64,000 nucleotides of DNA. Origin: Rhynchonema sp. JSB1_4. Taxonomy: Eukaryota; Nematoda; Chromadorea; Monhysterida; Xyalidae. A model generated the notes under the pieces. It did not search any database. It was not told the DNA's origin and worked only from the letters and a program-made list of their open reading frames with translations. Positions 1 through 12,300 of the stretch are shown one piece after another. The position numbers were made by a program, and so were the translations under genes. The stretch's first letter is position 1; the number at the start of each line of letters is the position of its first letter. The stretch is from contig JASAMV010008662.1 in NCBI GenBank assembly GCA_030248065.1, positions 35,699 through 99,698 on the forward strand, given 5' to 3'.

Positions 1-510
1 AACAAACAGCAGTGTGATATCAAATCGAAACTTTGCTTTTCAAAATATGCGCGTGTTTTAGCCACAACGAAATGAACAGATCGCAAGACCACAGGACTGG
101 TTTGTATGGAAATTTTGTAATTTGTGGAACAATCGTAACGGAGAGTAATAAGCATATGTAGTTGTGTAATTGAGACAGGATCATTCCCAGTAAATCGAGA
201 AATTTACCCTGGTATTTACCATCGGGTTCTGGTGGAGTTCGCGTTGTTAGCGAGAACTAGCTCGAACCGGTTCTGATCTATGTAGTTAGCGTTCTTGAGA
301 TTTACCAACGTAGAATTCACAGCAACATGCTTTTTATGATACATGATTGTGTGGTGTGTAGATCGATGGTGGTAAAGACCGGGATTATAGGGCAACCAGA
401 ACCTGGTGGTAAAGACCGGGATTATAGGACCATATACTGTAGATGTTCTTTGGAAGACAACAAGTGGCAAAACGGCAGAAATTCTTCATGAAAAGGCACT
501 AAGCAACCTT
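1..510. other. Intergenic left edge with a short direct duplication
   Basis: No supportable gene. A 24-bp unit beginning GGTGGTAAAGACCGGG is present at about 369-392 and again at 408-431, separated by 15 bp. Open frames here are short and have no recognisable domain. Confidence 0.5.
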
Positions 511-1400
511 CACCTTAGGGTGGTATTCACGAAACAGTGGAGTTTATATATGTACCTATGTACATAGTTGAGTGGAAAGTTGAATGGAACAACATCGAGT
601 CGAGAAAGTTCGGTGGAAAATCAGTTCGACTGACACGAAGTTCACTGAACTCGGTGAGCTGAGTTGAACACACATATGCAATCATCGGAGCATTTTCACT
701 TCTCGGCCAATCCGTGGATACCTAGCGAAAATGCTCCTGTGACTGCGCATACTGCATTTACAGTAAGACAACTATGTGGACACAACTAAAGGTGGTCCAT
801 CGCCGGCACATACCTGCGTTACCGATGGTTTCTATCGGTAAGTACAGTACCGGGTGCAATTCTAGGCTGAAAGTTGAAGTCGCGTGCACGCGCGTGCGAA
901 ACAGTGCAAAGTATAGACAAAAATCGAAGTAACTTCGCGTGCACGCGAAGTTTTGCGCTTGCGCTGGCGTGCGCTCCCTATGTTTTAGCACTAGGAAGTC
1001 GCGTGCACGCGCGTTCAACTTTCAGCCTAGAATTGCACCCGGAACTGTACCTGTATAAAGGATAGATCAACACAGGGTGTGCTTGTGGCACGCATAACGC
1101 TTTGCGTAGTGCGATCGATACACAATTGGAGCCCACAAGGCCCAAACCCACTCTGTAAATCAACACAGCTAATCTTATCTGTTCCAGAACTGGTCTCAGA
1201 ATCGCGACGCCTTTCTGAAGAATATTATATGTGTGGTTTTTATCACAAATCGTCACGTCACGTCACGCTACTGTGACAAATTCACCCAATTTTCCACTTA
1301 ACTGAACGAGTTCAGCTAACTTCGTCAGTCGAAGTGGTTTTCCACCGAACTTTCCCCCACTGACCGTTTCACGCAACTTTCCAATGAACTCTCCATTCCA
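510..1400. repeat. Foldback with an inner palindrome
   Basis: Outer arms at about 580-680 and 1264-1400 are inverted copies; shared blocks include TTCGGTGGAAAA and TTCGACTGAC. They enclose a second palindrome at about 844-1048 whose TIR starts ACAGTWCCGGGTGCAATTCT. That inner repeat is built of alternating CGCGTGCACGCG runs. No coding capacity for a transposase is visible, so this is a non-autonomous element. Confidence 0.6.
844..1048. mobile_element. TIR element, ACAGTWCCGGGTGC family, copy 1
   Basis: The ends are inverted copies over about 35 bp (left ACAGTACCGGGTGCAATTCT, right its complement with one change). The interior is rich in GCGTGCACGC. A second copy lies at 1974-2218, so this is a dispersed family. 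Confidence 0.7.
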
Positions 1401-1664
1401 TTCCACTCTTTCGTGACTACCACCAGCCTTACTCTTTAGCAAGCAGGAAGCCATATTTCGAAGTCTGTCTGGTCCACCAGACAGGAAAAAACGGTAATCG
1501 AGGTTTGTCTTCCCTGTGTGACGTGGGAACATTAACATCGGTTTTGAAATGAAAAGTAAACTTGTAAAAAAATCAAAGCCATATTACAAGCACTTGGAGT
1601 CGCGATCGCAATAGCAGCTCAAATGGGAATAATATCACTTAAAATTAGTCTCTGTGGTTCGCAC

Positions 1665-4113
1665 CTAATCTTCAACCTTCATGTCCTGAAATTTCTTCAG
1701 GAACGGCAGGTCGTCCAGCATCTTTTCGGGGATCTCGATCTTAGGCGGCGGTTTGAACGGCGGTGGCGGCGGACCTTTCTCCTTCAGCGCGTCAACCTGA
1801 GTGAAATGCGCGCGTGAATAATACCGGAGTTTTCCATATGAAGCCCCCCGGGGCTCTATTCGTAAACGTTTCCTCATATATGTAGAGCTCTCTCCGAGGG
1901 CTCAGGGTCATTCGTTTCGAGATTAGGACGAAACAAGAGCCGGTGTAAGCCTTGGTTAACTTATTGGACATCTACAGTTCCGGGTGCAATTCTAGGCTGA
2001 AAGTTGAAGTCGCGTGCACGCGCGTGCACGCGACTTCCCAGTGCTAAAACATAGGGAGCGCACGCCAGCGCACGCGCAAAACCTCGCGTGCACGTGCGTG
2101 CACGCGCGTGCACGCGAAGTTACTTCGACTTTTGCCTATACTTTGCACTGTTTCGCACGCGCGTGCACGCGCGTGCACGCGACTTCAACTTTCAACCTAG
2201 AATTGCACCCGGTACTGTACGTTTTTGGCAATGGCTTTTTTCAATTTTGCGCAGATGCCATGTATGTATTTCGATCAAGGCACATAAAAGCAACTTTGTG
2301 ATGATTAAAAAACTTTGTGGCATTCAGCAAATCTACCTACCCTTCACACAAAAGGTCACGTGACCAAGACAGTGCCCGGAACAGAGAACGGACAGCGCGA
2401 TGATTGGTTCTGCGCCCAGCCCATCACCGTAGCTGATGAGGATGTTATCGGCCCAGGTGTGCCCCCAGTTATAATAATAATCAGCGCTCACCTTGGCCTT
2501 CAATTCGTCGAGTTTCGCCTTCGGTTTGCTCTTGATCTGCTCCAACTCGGCCTCCTTCTCCTCCACCTGCACGCTGTACATATTGCCGTTGCGGCACCAA
2601 CTGGCCCAGTGCTCGCAGTTGTTCGTCCAGATACTGTAGTCGTGCTCGCCCAGCTTGGACAGACCGCGACGCACGACCTGTCAGCCAATCAGAATTGTTG
2701 GAAGATTAAATTTCTAAATTTGCTGTCGCACAGTAAAATACGCGCCATAGTTAACATCAAGTTCTAAACCCGAAAATCAACTTTTGAAACGTTCGGATTA
2801 TGCCAGCGAGACAGGCAGCTGTGCTCAATGTTTCCGAACTGAAGTCTGGTTTGCGTTAGGGTTTATAGGCGTGGACATTCTCTGTAAGGGTACCTCACTA
2901 CACGGCAGCGATTTGGAGAAATTCACTTTTAGTTTCGGTATTCACCGCGTTTGAGTAAATGTGCATAGCGTGCTTTTCAGAAAAGCAGGAAGCAGCGATA
3001 AAATATGCACGGTCGCGTTGACAAAAGACCGCTCAACGCATCCATGTGGTCCGATTCGGCCTAAATTTTATTGGAAGCCACTGTCCAACATCCTGGAATC
3101 CTGCCGTCTCAAGGCGGTCGTTGGTTTTCGCGACTGGAGAACTGGTCGGAATTCCTTGGTACCCAACATATCTGGTACACAAACCTGTGCGCCGGTGGGG
3201 AACGGTTCGTAACGTTCATCCACACTGTTGTTCACACGACAAGGGTCACTACCAACGGCTGATAGAAGATCCTCCACCCGTATCTGAAAACAGAAGCGCT
3301 TTCGAATTTTTTTCGGTGCTATATATTCGGCTGCATACGCGCAGGAAGCGTTTTTTGACCTCTGCTCATAATTTTGCACAGCGATCTTTAATGAATATTG
3401 CTGAGTACTAATGAACACTGAAATTTTGTCTAGAGTATTAGTTCCCATATGGTGGAGAGTATTCTGAATCTCGCCCATTCCCGGTCATGCCATGTCATTA
3501 CAACAAGTCTGGACTGTACACAACGCACATCGGCTACAGTACTCCTCGCTCGAACCACGGCGCCCAGCCCGGATGCAACATCACCGGTGACGTGTATGAT
3601 GATTTGTTTGCCGTCCACGTTCTCAACAGCGACGCCCCAATGCTGGAACGCCCATTGAAACATCAAGTGAGGTAGAAACATTTGTTTATCGAGATTCTTG
3701 TAAGCAAAATGGCTGCATCAAATTTGTTGGGGATCGGTCTTGTTTTGCTCAACTCCTGTTTTGAATAGATTCGCTGATCCCGCAGTAATTTCAACCATAC
3801 AAGCGTTAAATGTGTTTTTACAGTATGTGTAGATGTCTGGAAACGACTTTTGCGCCTCGCGAACCAATTAGTTCTGCACATACAGTATGTAGTAGGGTAT
3901 CAACTTTTTCCTTTGATACAAAAATCATTTGAGCAAGTCAAAAGAGACCTATCCGATCTTCAGATTTCAAACCCATTGGTGCCCCATTTTGCATACCTGG
4001 AACTTTCCACCAGCTCTGTTCATTTCAATCAAGTCACCAGGGTCCAGGTTACCAACCAATTCTGCCGCTTTGCCATATTCACCGATTTTCTTGTAATTGC
4101 GCGAGTCGGCCAT
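1665..4113 (-). CDS. LRAT-domain protein (NlpC/P60-like acyltransferase/hydrolase relative)
   Basis: The coding exons on the minus strand are 4113-3997, 3642-3520, 3283-3185, 2677-2492 and 1796-1665. All introns are phase 0, GT-AG, and the sum is 218 residues. Exon 1 gives MADSRNYKKIGEY and the family's PGDLIE motif. Exon 2 opens with the H-box HWGVAV (His40; a second conserved His near 56). Exon 3 carries VNNSVDERYEPFP. Exon 4 has NNCEHWASWC with the nucleophile Cys134. LRAT/HRASLS family members use this His-His-Cys set for phospholipid acyl transfer or hydrolysis, so catalysis is plausible. Instead of the C-terminal membrane anchor of HRASLS proteins there is a charged helix (EEKEAELEQ) and a proline-rich tail (five prolines near residue 184), suggesting a soluble protein. 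The end of exon 2 is the least certain junction, because GTTGTA nine bases on is an alternative donor. The substrate is unknown. Confidence 0.86.
1974..2218. mobile_element. TIR element, ACAGTWCCGGGTGC family, copy 2
   Basis: Inverted ends are ACAGTTCCGGGTGCAATTCT and its near-complement. The body is again GCGTGCACGCG alternating DNA. It lies inside the last intron of the LRAT-domain gene (1797-2491), in non-coding sequence. Confidence 0.75.
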
Positions 4114-5069
4114 ATTTCGTTTGAAAATGTTGAATTTAATTCAAATTGGCTGAAAAAGTTTTCGGGGCGACACTCATTCTTATTGTGCATGATATAAGCA
4201 ATCACAGAAGATGATTTGGCGGTTATTCTCAGAACAGCCCTCTTGAAGATGGCCTGTCCTGTCCAAGAATGCGTGCACAATGCGTGTCCTCTTGGTTAAA
4301 ATACAAATTTGAAAGTACAGGATGATTAAAAAAACGGTACCCTCAACATTTGGCTGCTACATTGAGGCTTTAGTGAGCAGAATATGTGTAGGACCGACCT
4401 AACTGATTTATATAGCTCATTCGAATCGGCTGGTGCATTGTTTTGCACGTATATAGCTCATGATGTCAAATTCATCCTCCCAACCCGTTATCTGATGCTT
4501 CACTCATGGTTTTCACAGTCAAATCGGACTTCGTCGTGATCACTTCAACCATTCTAATTCGAAGTTTATTGAAAGTGTTGATTTCCACCTTAGTGCAAAC
4601 CGTATCAAGGTTGTCTGTTTCTCGGTAAGAGCACAAGAGTGACCAAGTCGAAGGTACCTTTAAATCACCCTTGTACAATACAAAACCGTTGCAAATCTCG
4701 GTCAGACGTTTGCCAGCACATCAACTGCGATCACAGTCTTATTGATTCAGTCACACAGAGAAGTGCGCACCGACCACTTAGTGTGGACAAAGTTCCAGGT
4801 CACTTGCACGAACAAACGTTCAGTGCGGATATATATACTGTATACAACGATTCGTGTGGCGTCACACACACTTTACAATGCAAATCTGGACATGTATGAT
4901 ACGACTGATATTAAGTGCCAACTTCCAAAATGCACGTGCGCGGTTGTGTGGTCACAATTCAGTATTTTTGGCTAATAGTACTATCGTCAAATCAAGCAAT
5001 AATACATGAGCCCCAAACGAGTGCGAGAAATAATAGATGTGATTTGACGACTCGATTTGAGAACAGCAG
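4114..5069. other. Upstream intergenic region of the LRAT-domain gene
   Basis: The sequence is AT-rich, with no convincing exon or repeat boundary. It presumably contains the promoter of the minus-strand gene whose ATG is at 4113-4111. No TATA or other core element stands out. Confidence 0.4.
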
Positions 5070-5072
5070 TAA

Positions 5073-5377
5073 GGCTGTGAGCAGATAAACGCGGAATGGC
5101 AGATTTCTGCATTCCGCATTCCGCGTTTATCTGCTAACCTTTGCGGAATTCTGCATTTCTGCAAGTAAATTTATGCTTTTGGTCAAACCTCTCAGTTGCT
5201 GTTTGCGTTAACACGCAACATTTTGAGGTCAGCACGCTGGAAGTTGTCATCGTCACCCAAGCACGCGCCATTCCGCAAAGGTGAGCAGATAAACGCGGAA
5301 TGCGGAATGCAGAAATCTGCTATTCCGCTTTTATCTGCTAACCAATTTCCGCATTCCGCGTTTATCTGCTCACAGCC
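5073..5377. mobile_element. PIF/Harbinger-like MITE with TAA target duplication
   Basis: TIRs are GGCTGTGAGCAGATAAACGC at the left and its complement at the right, flanked by TAA on both sides (5070-5072 and 5378-5380). A 3-bp TWA duplication is characteristic of PIF/Harbinger. AGCAGATAAACGCGGAATG recurs four times in alternating orientation inside. The core (about 5190-5265) resembles the middle of the TATAGTCC MITE family found at 30.3, 33.0 and 59.1 kb, so it is chimeric. Confidence 0.75.
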
Positions 5378-5604
5378 TAAGCCTGGAGTCATTTGATTGG
5401 ACATAATGAAATTTAGCTGAATGTTTATGAACGCATAGAAATACGGTGATGAAAATGAGTCATCGCATTAGAAGGGGAAAGAATATTGAGACTAACCTCG
5501 TTAAAAGCTACAGTTTCCAGTCTCTCTGATCAAAGGCCCAGTCATTTGTTCAGTAAACGGGCAGGGGATGAGCACAAAATTTCGACATAAAAGATCGACA
5601 CTAA

Positions 5605-6562
5605 GGCGGCCTTCACAATGCATGCGGGTTGCGGGTTGCGGGCCGATGTGGCCCGCAACCCGCACTGTGCATTGTGAAGACACAAGAAATGCGGGTTGCG
5701 GGTCGCGGATTGCGGGCCGAGCCCGGCCCGCAACCCGCAACCCGCACGCAGAGTGTCCTTCACATAGCAGCGTGCGGAGGGCGGGGTGCGGGCCAAATCG
5801 ACCCGCAACCCGCATTTTCTCGATTAGAACTGATCCTATTTTTTTGCGGGTTTGGGTCCTCAGCGCATGCTCGGATGGTTGATTTTTGTTGACCCATTGC
5901 TCAGGGAGCACAGGTTTTCGACTCTCTATATGTTTTCGATGTTGCAGAATTCCAAGAACAGTGTGTCAAGCACAACATGCTTATCTTTATTTGCGCAAGC
6001 AATTTGCATGCAAAATTTGTGCAGCTTTCTTCAGAAACTTTCATGCTCAACTTTCCAAACAACTGAAAACAACGAGAATCAGCAATCCCATTGTGAAAAT
6101 AAACCAGAAGAGCACCTAATTACTGTGGGTCTGAAACATTTTGTAAACTGCATGCCTTGTGTTGTGTGGGATCGCGCAACGCAACGTCACTGCCCCCTGC
6201 CCCGTCACTATCCTGCTTCACGATTCAGGAAAAAAATTTGACCAATTCTTGTAAACTTTTTGTGCGACCAGTACCTGACCAAGTTTTTCGAAATCAGTAT
6301 TGACAAAGAAGAGCTCATGAATGTTATTCTTTGTGTCATGTTTCCTAAACTGCTCTTCGCCCGCAACCCGCATTTTTTGGTTTCACAATGCACCCGCATG
6401 CGGGCTAAGAACTGCGGGTTGCGGGTTTGCTGCAATTAGAACTTCTGGCCCGCAATCCGCATATTGCATTGTGAAACCTAGTGCGGGTTCAATTTTTGCG
6501 GGCCCGCATTACCTCGGCCCGCAACCCGCAACCCGCAACCCGCATGCATTGTGAAGGCCGCC
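5605..6562. mobile_element. 958-bp PIF/Harbinger-like element rich in GCGGGTTGCGGG units
   Basis: TIRs start GGCGGCCTTCACAATGCATG, with TAA duplicated on either side (5602-5604 and 6563-6565). Both ends contain arrays of GCGGGTTGCGGG alternating with CCCGCAACCCGC, and TTCACAATGC marks array edges. About 6127-6272 is a fragment of the TATTGGTCGCACAATGAC repeat. No transposase is seen. Confidence 0.78.
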
Positions 6563-6868
6563 TAAGTTCAAACCTGTTCACTATTTACAAAATGCAGTAG
6601 CGCTGCGCTGCGCTAGTCACATGACCGAAAATAAAAACAGACGAGCAATGCACCAAATTTACCTCCACTATACTATAAAATGGTGACGCTTTTTTAACTT
6701 TTTGAAATATAGGTTTTCCAGTGAAATAAAATGCAGTTCAATAGGGGAAAATCGATGAGCGAGTGTCAGAATGTTTCAAGCCACAGAAGGAAAGCAGCTG
6801 TTCCGTTCCAGAATTGAGCAGACTGCAGGGTCACCTCTGTTGGAAGCTTTGGCAGCTACTTGTATACG

Positions 6869-7147
6869 TATTGGTCGCACAATGACCATATAAGAATTCA
6901 TCAAAACCAATCCTGATTTTCACGTTCAGTCACTCTTAACTACTGCGCTATTTGTGATTCTCACAAAACATTTTCCGCTGAAAATAATCTAGCAGATCAA
7001 CCACGTTGCCGCAGGTCTGAAACATTCTCTTTACTACGTGTTTTGTGTGCGATCACGGAAGGCAACGTAATTGCCCCGTCACTAGCCTGCTTTGCGATTC
7101 AGGAAAAAAATTTGACCAATTCTTATAAAGTCATTGTGCGACCAATA
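6869..7147. mobile_element. TATTGGTCGCACAATGAC MITE, copy 1
   Basis: An element of about 280 bp with ends TATTGGTCGCACAATGAC and its complement. Nearly complete copies lie at 39292-39569 (inverted) and 39685-39964 (direct), and a fragment lies at about 6127-6272. The shared internal block CACGTTGCCGCAGGTCTGAA makes family membership clear. Confidence 0.8.
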
Positions 7148-7149
7148 CC

Positions 7150-8219
7150 TGCCTGTGGGCTTGACAACAACTGCCTATGGCTTTTGCTGGTAAAATTTAA
7201 AAAAGCTCACGTATGTATAGAATGATCATCTTCTCAATGGGAAAGTGAAAGAGAAAACTATGTGTATGGGCACTTTTCAGTTTTTTGCTCAAAGTACCTG
7301 CACGCCAGACACAAAGTTTCACGCTGTGAGAGCGCAAAACCGGTTTCGTTCAAACCACACTACCATTTCCTCCCGCTGGTGAATCAATTTATCCTGAATC
7401 ATGAAAGCGTCATTATCGTGAAAATTTGCTATGTGTGCGTGCAAGGGTTAGGTCGACGAGACTAAGAATAATGAAGGCCATGAACAGCAATGTGGTCGTC
7501 CAAAACAAAAACAAAAAGACACGCTCGCCGTCACATGCGAGGGCAACTTTTTTTAATCTTCGTCACAACTAGCGCTCAGAGCCTTATGTCCAACCATCTC
7601 GATCTGAATGAATTTTGTGTGGAGAGATGGACCTTGGATTTGGTGGGCGCAAGACATGCCGTATTCTCCAAAATACAGACTTGGCCAGTGATTAATTGAG
7701 ACCTCCCCGGAACAGGGCCCCACCCGTAAATGAAATCCCCTATAATCTTGGGTATTAAAGGCCTAAAGTTGTAAACAGGTATCAGTACATGTATGCGCGT
7801 TTGTTATTCGTTTAGAGGATAGGTATAATGGCCTTTTGATGAACAGACACGAATAAATAAGATTATTAAACCAACAAACCACCTTTCAAAAGCAACTTTC
7901 GGTGTATTTTTGTCAACATTTTTTTGCAGAATCGGAGCAGCAGTGATTGTTAATAGAAGTCCCCTCGGAATAGAGCCTGAAATTTCTTAATATCCTTAAT
8001 TTCAAAATAGTCACGTGACTGCATGCTGTCACCTTCCTCAACCTGTTTCCGTGAAACATCACTGGTCAGGCCTTCTAGTCTACGTCTGGTTAATTTTCTG
8101 CGCACATTTCTGCCTGAGAGACAAAGGCGATCATTATCGATGGGCATTATTGAAACGTTTTTGTTTTTCTCGCGCACAAAAGTTCAAATTTTTTATGGTC
8201 TTCCCTTTTGGCGATTACC
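7150..8219. other. Intergenic region without a supportable gene
   Basis: No coding exon or transposon boundary is convincing. It holds one TGAAACATCA decamer (8052-8061) and one palindromic GTCACGTGAC (8010-8019). Confidence 0.4.
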
Positions 8220-8749
8220 TACCGTAAAAACCTAAACACAACCCCCCGGAATAGAGCCCCCCGCCCCCCAAAATGGGGTCAATGAATTAATAGAGCCCCC
8301 TTCTATACTTGCGGGCCGGAGGTTTTTTTTCCGGAAAAAAACCGAAAAAAAACCGTTTTTTTTCCGAGGCCCGGAAAAATACGTTTTTATTTTTCCGGAA
8401 ATTTTTCAAAGTGGCAACTTTTGGAAAAAAAACCGTTTTTTTCCAAAAATTTCCGAAATATTTTCAAAGGTTGCGAAAGGATGTTGTCAAAACCAATGTA
8501 AATCGGTGCTAAACAGTTCAAAATGAGCACTTTTTAATCTCCAGGTGCATTTTTAGCCCGTTTCAGGCCATTTCCAGACAAAATTTTATCCAAAATAGGT
8601 GTTTTTGGACCATGGGTATCCTTAAGTACTGGAAAAATATTTGGAAAAAAAACGGTTTTTTTTCCGGAAAAAAACGGTTTTTTTTCCAAAAATATATTTT
8701 GCGGAAAAATACGCAAGTATACCCCCTTCTGTTTAGGTTTTTTACGGTA
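8220..8749. mobile_element. TACCGTAAAAACC TIR element interrupted by a hAT-like MITE
   Basis: Left end TACCGTAAAAACCTAAAC, right end GTTTAGGTTTTTTACGGTA. The interior is about 110 bp once the 8304-8721 insertion is removed. A related single end lies at about 11318-11361. Confidence 0.65.
8304..8721. mobile_element. hAT-like MITE (TATACTTGCG), copy 1, 8-bp TSD
   Basis: Ends are TATACTTGCGGGCCGG and CGCAAGTATA, flanked by the exact 8-bp duplication CCCCCTTC (8296-8303 and 8722-8729). The interior alternates AAAAAACCG and CCGGTTTTTT. An 8-bp target duplication indicates the hAT superfamily. The second copy is at 17899-18323. Confidence 0.85.
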
Positions 8750-8777
8750 TCCGAGTCCGATTCCGTTGCAGGCGCTT

Positions 8778-9213
8778 TACCGTATTGTCGGAAATAGAAC
8801 CCGGGGGGTCTATTTTAAACTGGGGTCATTTTGGGGGGGGGGTTCACTTTATGGGGGGGGGGTCAATTATTGGGGGGGTTATATTTTTCATTTGGCCCCC
8901 CGACGAAAAAAATCATTGTTAATAATGCCCATAAAAATGGGTTGTTTTCAGTATTTTCTACCTTTAACAGCGTTAATTATGCTTAAAAAGCCGTATTCTG
9001 CTGAAAACTCAAGCTTAAACAACGTTTGACACAACAACACAGCCCTACCAAACCACTAATCTGTGGTACGGTGAAGGTTGGGGATGGGGTTCTATTAATG
9101 GGGGGGGGTCAATTAATGGGGGGGTTCTATTTTTGATTTCGAGCCATTTAGGGGGGGTTCAATTAATGGGGGGGGTCAATTAATGGGGGGGTTCTATTTC
9201 CGACAATACGGTA
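8778..9213. mobile_element. TACCGTATTGTCGG TIR element with long G runs
   Basis: Inverted ends are TACCGTATTGTCGGAAATAG and its complement. The interior carries repeated runs of seven to ten G, punctuated by TCAATTAATG, on the plus strand. It lies about 110 bp upstream of the first BAHD1 coding exon. Confidence 0.7.
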
Positions 9214-9338
9214 CCTAGTTTTCATTTAATTTTGAATCTGTTGGTTTGTCGAATGCGGTTCCACGGTCCAGCGGCAAAATGTGGTTTTCTTTGAGAAAAC
9301 CGCAATCGCAAAGTTATTTTTTCAGGTACACGACGCAG

Positions 9339-12300
9339 ATGAACAAAATGTCGTTCGAAAACCGCCGCATTCTGCGTTCTTCGTCAAGTTTGTCCTCATT
9401 GGCGGTGGCGGCGGACGAAAGTTTATCCCGATCCAACCATCATGAACATAATAAAAACAAAACACTGGCCAAAAAGAAGGATCGGACTCATAAACATCAA
9501 AAAATAACTGTCAGAAATTCTTCGAGATCTGATTATTCGTCGAGCTGTTGGGAAACAGAAGACGACGATGACGCCTGTTTGATAAGTTTTAAGACCAGGA
9601 CGGCAGGTGGGGCGGATTGGTCGCACACCCACACCCGGCAGGCAAGCCTAACGACAACGGTCGAGAGTTCTGAAGCAGAACAGCAGAAACTGCGGGTGTG
9701 TTGTTCAATTCAATGTTGTTCGTTTTTTTTAGCTTTTGTTGCAATTGCAGCGTATTGTTGCATATGCATGTAGCTGTAGCAGTGTAGTTCCTGGTCCGGC
9801 GCGGCGGTTAGTGTACCTACCCCTTTTTTCCGTGCGGCGGTTAGTGTGCCTCCCTGGGGGGGAAGGGGGGGAAGACCCAAATTCAGGAAAAAGTCACTTT
9901 TGGAGGTAGAAAATTTGACCGATTTTTGGCCCTTTTTGGAAAACATTCTCCATAAAAAGGGTATTTTGGCGACTTTTGACAACATCGACCAAAAAATTAC
10001 CCATTTTTGGCCTAAAAATGCCCATTTTAGGCCTAAAATTGCCTATTTTAGGCAAAAATTGAGGCGGTTAGTGTACCGGGCGCGGCGGTTAGGGTCATGT
10101 AGTGACAGCAGTGCTGATGTGGCTGGGGGGAGAGGGGCGGGGTTCCCCCCAATGGTACCAGTGTGGTTCGGTTCCTGGGGGGAGCGGGGTCCACCGGTCC
10201 ACCCTCTGGTACGTCTGTTCCCTCTCCATGGTACGCCTGCCAGTGCTGTGGCAGGTACACTCGTACACTAACCGCCGCGCCAGGTACACTAACCGCCTCA
10301 ATTTTTGCCCAAAATAGGCAATTTTAGGCCTAAAATGGGCATTTTTAGGCCGAAAATGGGCGATTTTTTGGTCGATGTTGTCAAAAGTCGCCAAAATACC
10401 GTTTTTATGGAGAATTTTTGCAAAAAGGGCCAAAAATCGGTCAAATTTTCTACCTCAAAAAGTGACTTTTTCCTGAATTTGGGTCTTCCCCCCTTCCCCC
10501 CAGGTAGGTACACTAACCGCCGCACGGAAAAAAGGGGTAGGTGCACTACCCGCCGCGCCGGACCAGGAACTACACTGCTGTGGCTACTTTGGGGGGGCGG
10601 GTGGGCGCGGGCGGTGGGGTACATGGGTGGAAAAAATCAGGGAGGGTAGGGGGTAGTGTACCTGGCAGTGTAGTTCCTGGTCCGGAGGGGGAACAGGCGG
10701 AACCCCCCTTTTTTTCGGAGGGGGAACAGACGTATCCATCTGGGGGGGGGGAAGGACCCGGAAGGGGGGGAGGACCCAAATTTGGAGAAAAGTCATTTTT
10801 TCAGGTCGAAAATTTGGCTCATTTTTTGCCCCCTTTAGGAAAAAAATCTCAATAAAAAGGGTATTTTGGCGATTTTTGACGACATTGCCCTAAAAATCAC
10901 TTATTTTATGCCTAAAAATGTCTATTTTAGGCCAAAATTTGCTTATTTTGTGCCGAAACCCCTTAAAAGTGCAAAAAATCGCGCGCTACGCGCGATATAT
11001 GCACTTTATAGCATATAAAAATAGGCACTCAAAAACTTGTATTGTACCCTACCCGCCCCGACAAATCTCCCCCTCCCCCCAAACCGGATTCCCCCCAAGA
11101 GTCAAGGTACACTACCCCCCTACCCGCCCCGGATTTTCCACTTATGGTACCCTACCCGCCCCGCCAAAGTAGTCACAGCCACAACACAGAGTGACAGTGG
11201 TGTAGCTACCTTGGCGGGGCGGCAACCTACTGTACCACTACCACCAAAAATGTGGGGCGGCAACCTACCTACTGTACCGGCCGAGCTAGGGGGGGGAACA
11301 GAACAACGATGGAGCGTCAACCGGGGCTCTATTCTGGGGGGCTGTATTTAGGTTTTTACGGTATGTTACAAAATTGTTTTAAAAAGGCCCAATACAGCTG
11401 AAAGCGACCCTGTTCACGTCCACGTTTAGCAGACGTCCACGTCCATGGGCGGGAGTTAAAATACAATATGTTTCGCCATGGTAAAATTGCTATGGCCAAA
11501 TACAGGGCGGTTGGGTAAGTTTTTTCGACAAAAAGGGGGTTGGATAACGGCTGGGTAGAGGTCCGAAAAATGGCGTTTTTTGCACGCATTGTACTGCAAA
11601 GTAGGCTGAATACTTTTTGGCTGCAATAGCTAGTATATGAAGTGTGATTATATCGTTGCACCATTCCCCAAGCCAGTGCTGGTGTTTATACCGTGTCTAT
11701 CTGGTGTTTATACCGTGTGCTGGCTGGAAATTTATCCTCTGGGAGTTTTTGGTTTTCAGTTTTTTTTTCATAAAATATAATGAACCGGGTTTTCGCATCT
11801 GTAATTCCCGTATATCTAGATTTCGAAAAAAGCCTGATATCGAACGTCTTGATATTCTTGAAACACTGTGCCAAAAAATGGGGAATGATGGTGTTGTGGA
11901 TTGTCCCGTCAAAAATACTCACACTCACACATGCCTCATGTTTTAGCGCGCTTAAAGGGTGTGTCTAACGTCTCCTAACCCCAAGTTTTTTTGGGTGGAA
12001 TTGAAAGATGCCCCCGAAAGGCCGCCGTGTGCAGAAAACCGCGTCTTCTAACTCGCTAAATCGCGAAATCTTGAGGGTTACTTTTCGAATAAAATCAATT
12101 TCCGGACACAAAATTCAGACTGAGCAGACGGAAAAGAGCTACGAAGCGAAACACACACAAACCAGCTTCTATGTGTTAAATGAAACATTCAGTGTGTCCA
12201 CGGTAAAGCCAGCAGCCAGAGCGGTGTGTGTTGAACGTTTACGTGCATTGTATAGGCGGCTGAGCCGCGCTTAAACATGCAATGTTTCAGCAGAAAAACG

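Noticed and set aside
9846..11351. Several frames of 100-140 codons on both strands
   Set aside because: They run through the arms of foldback elements and change with orientation; no transposase motif.
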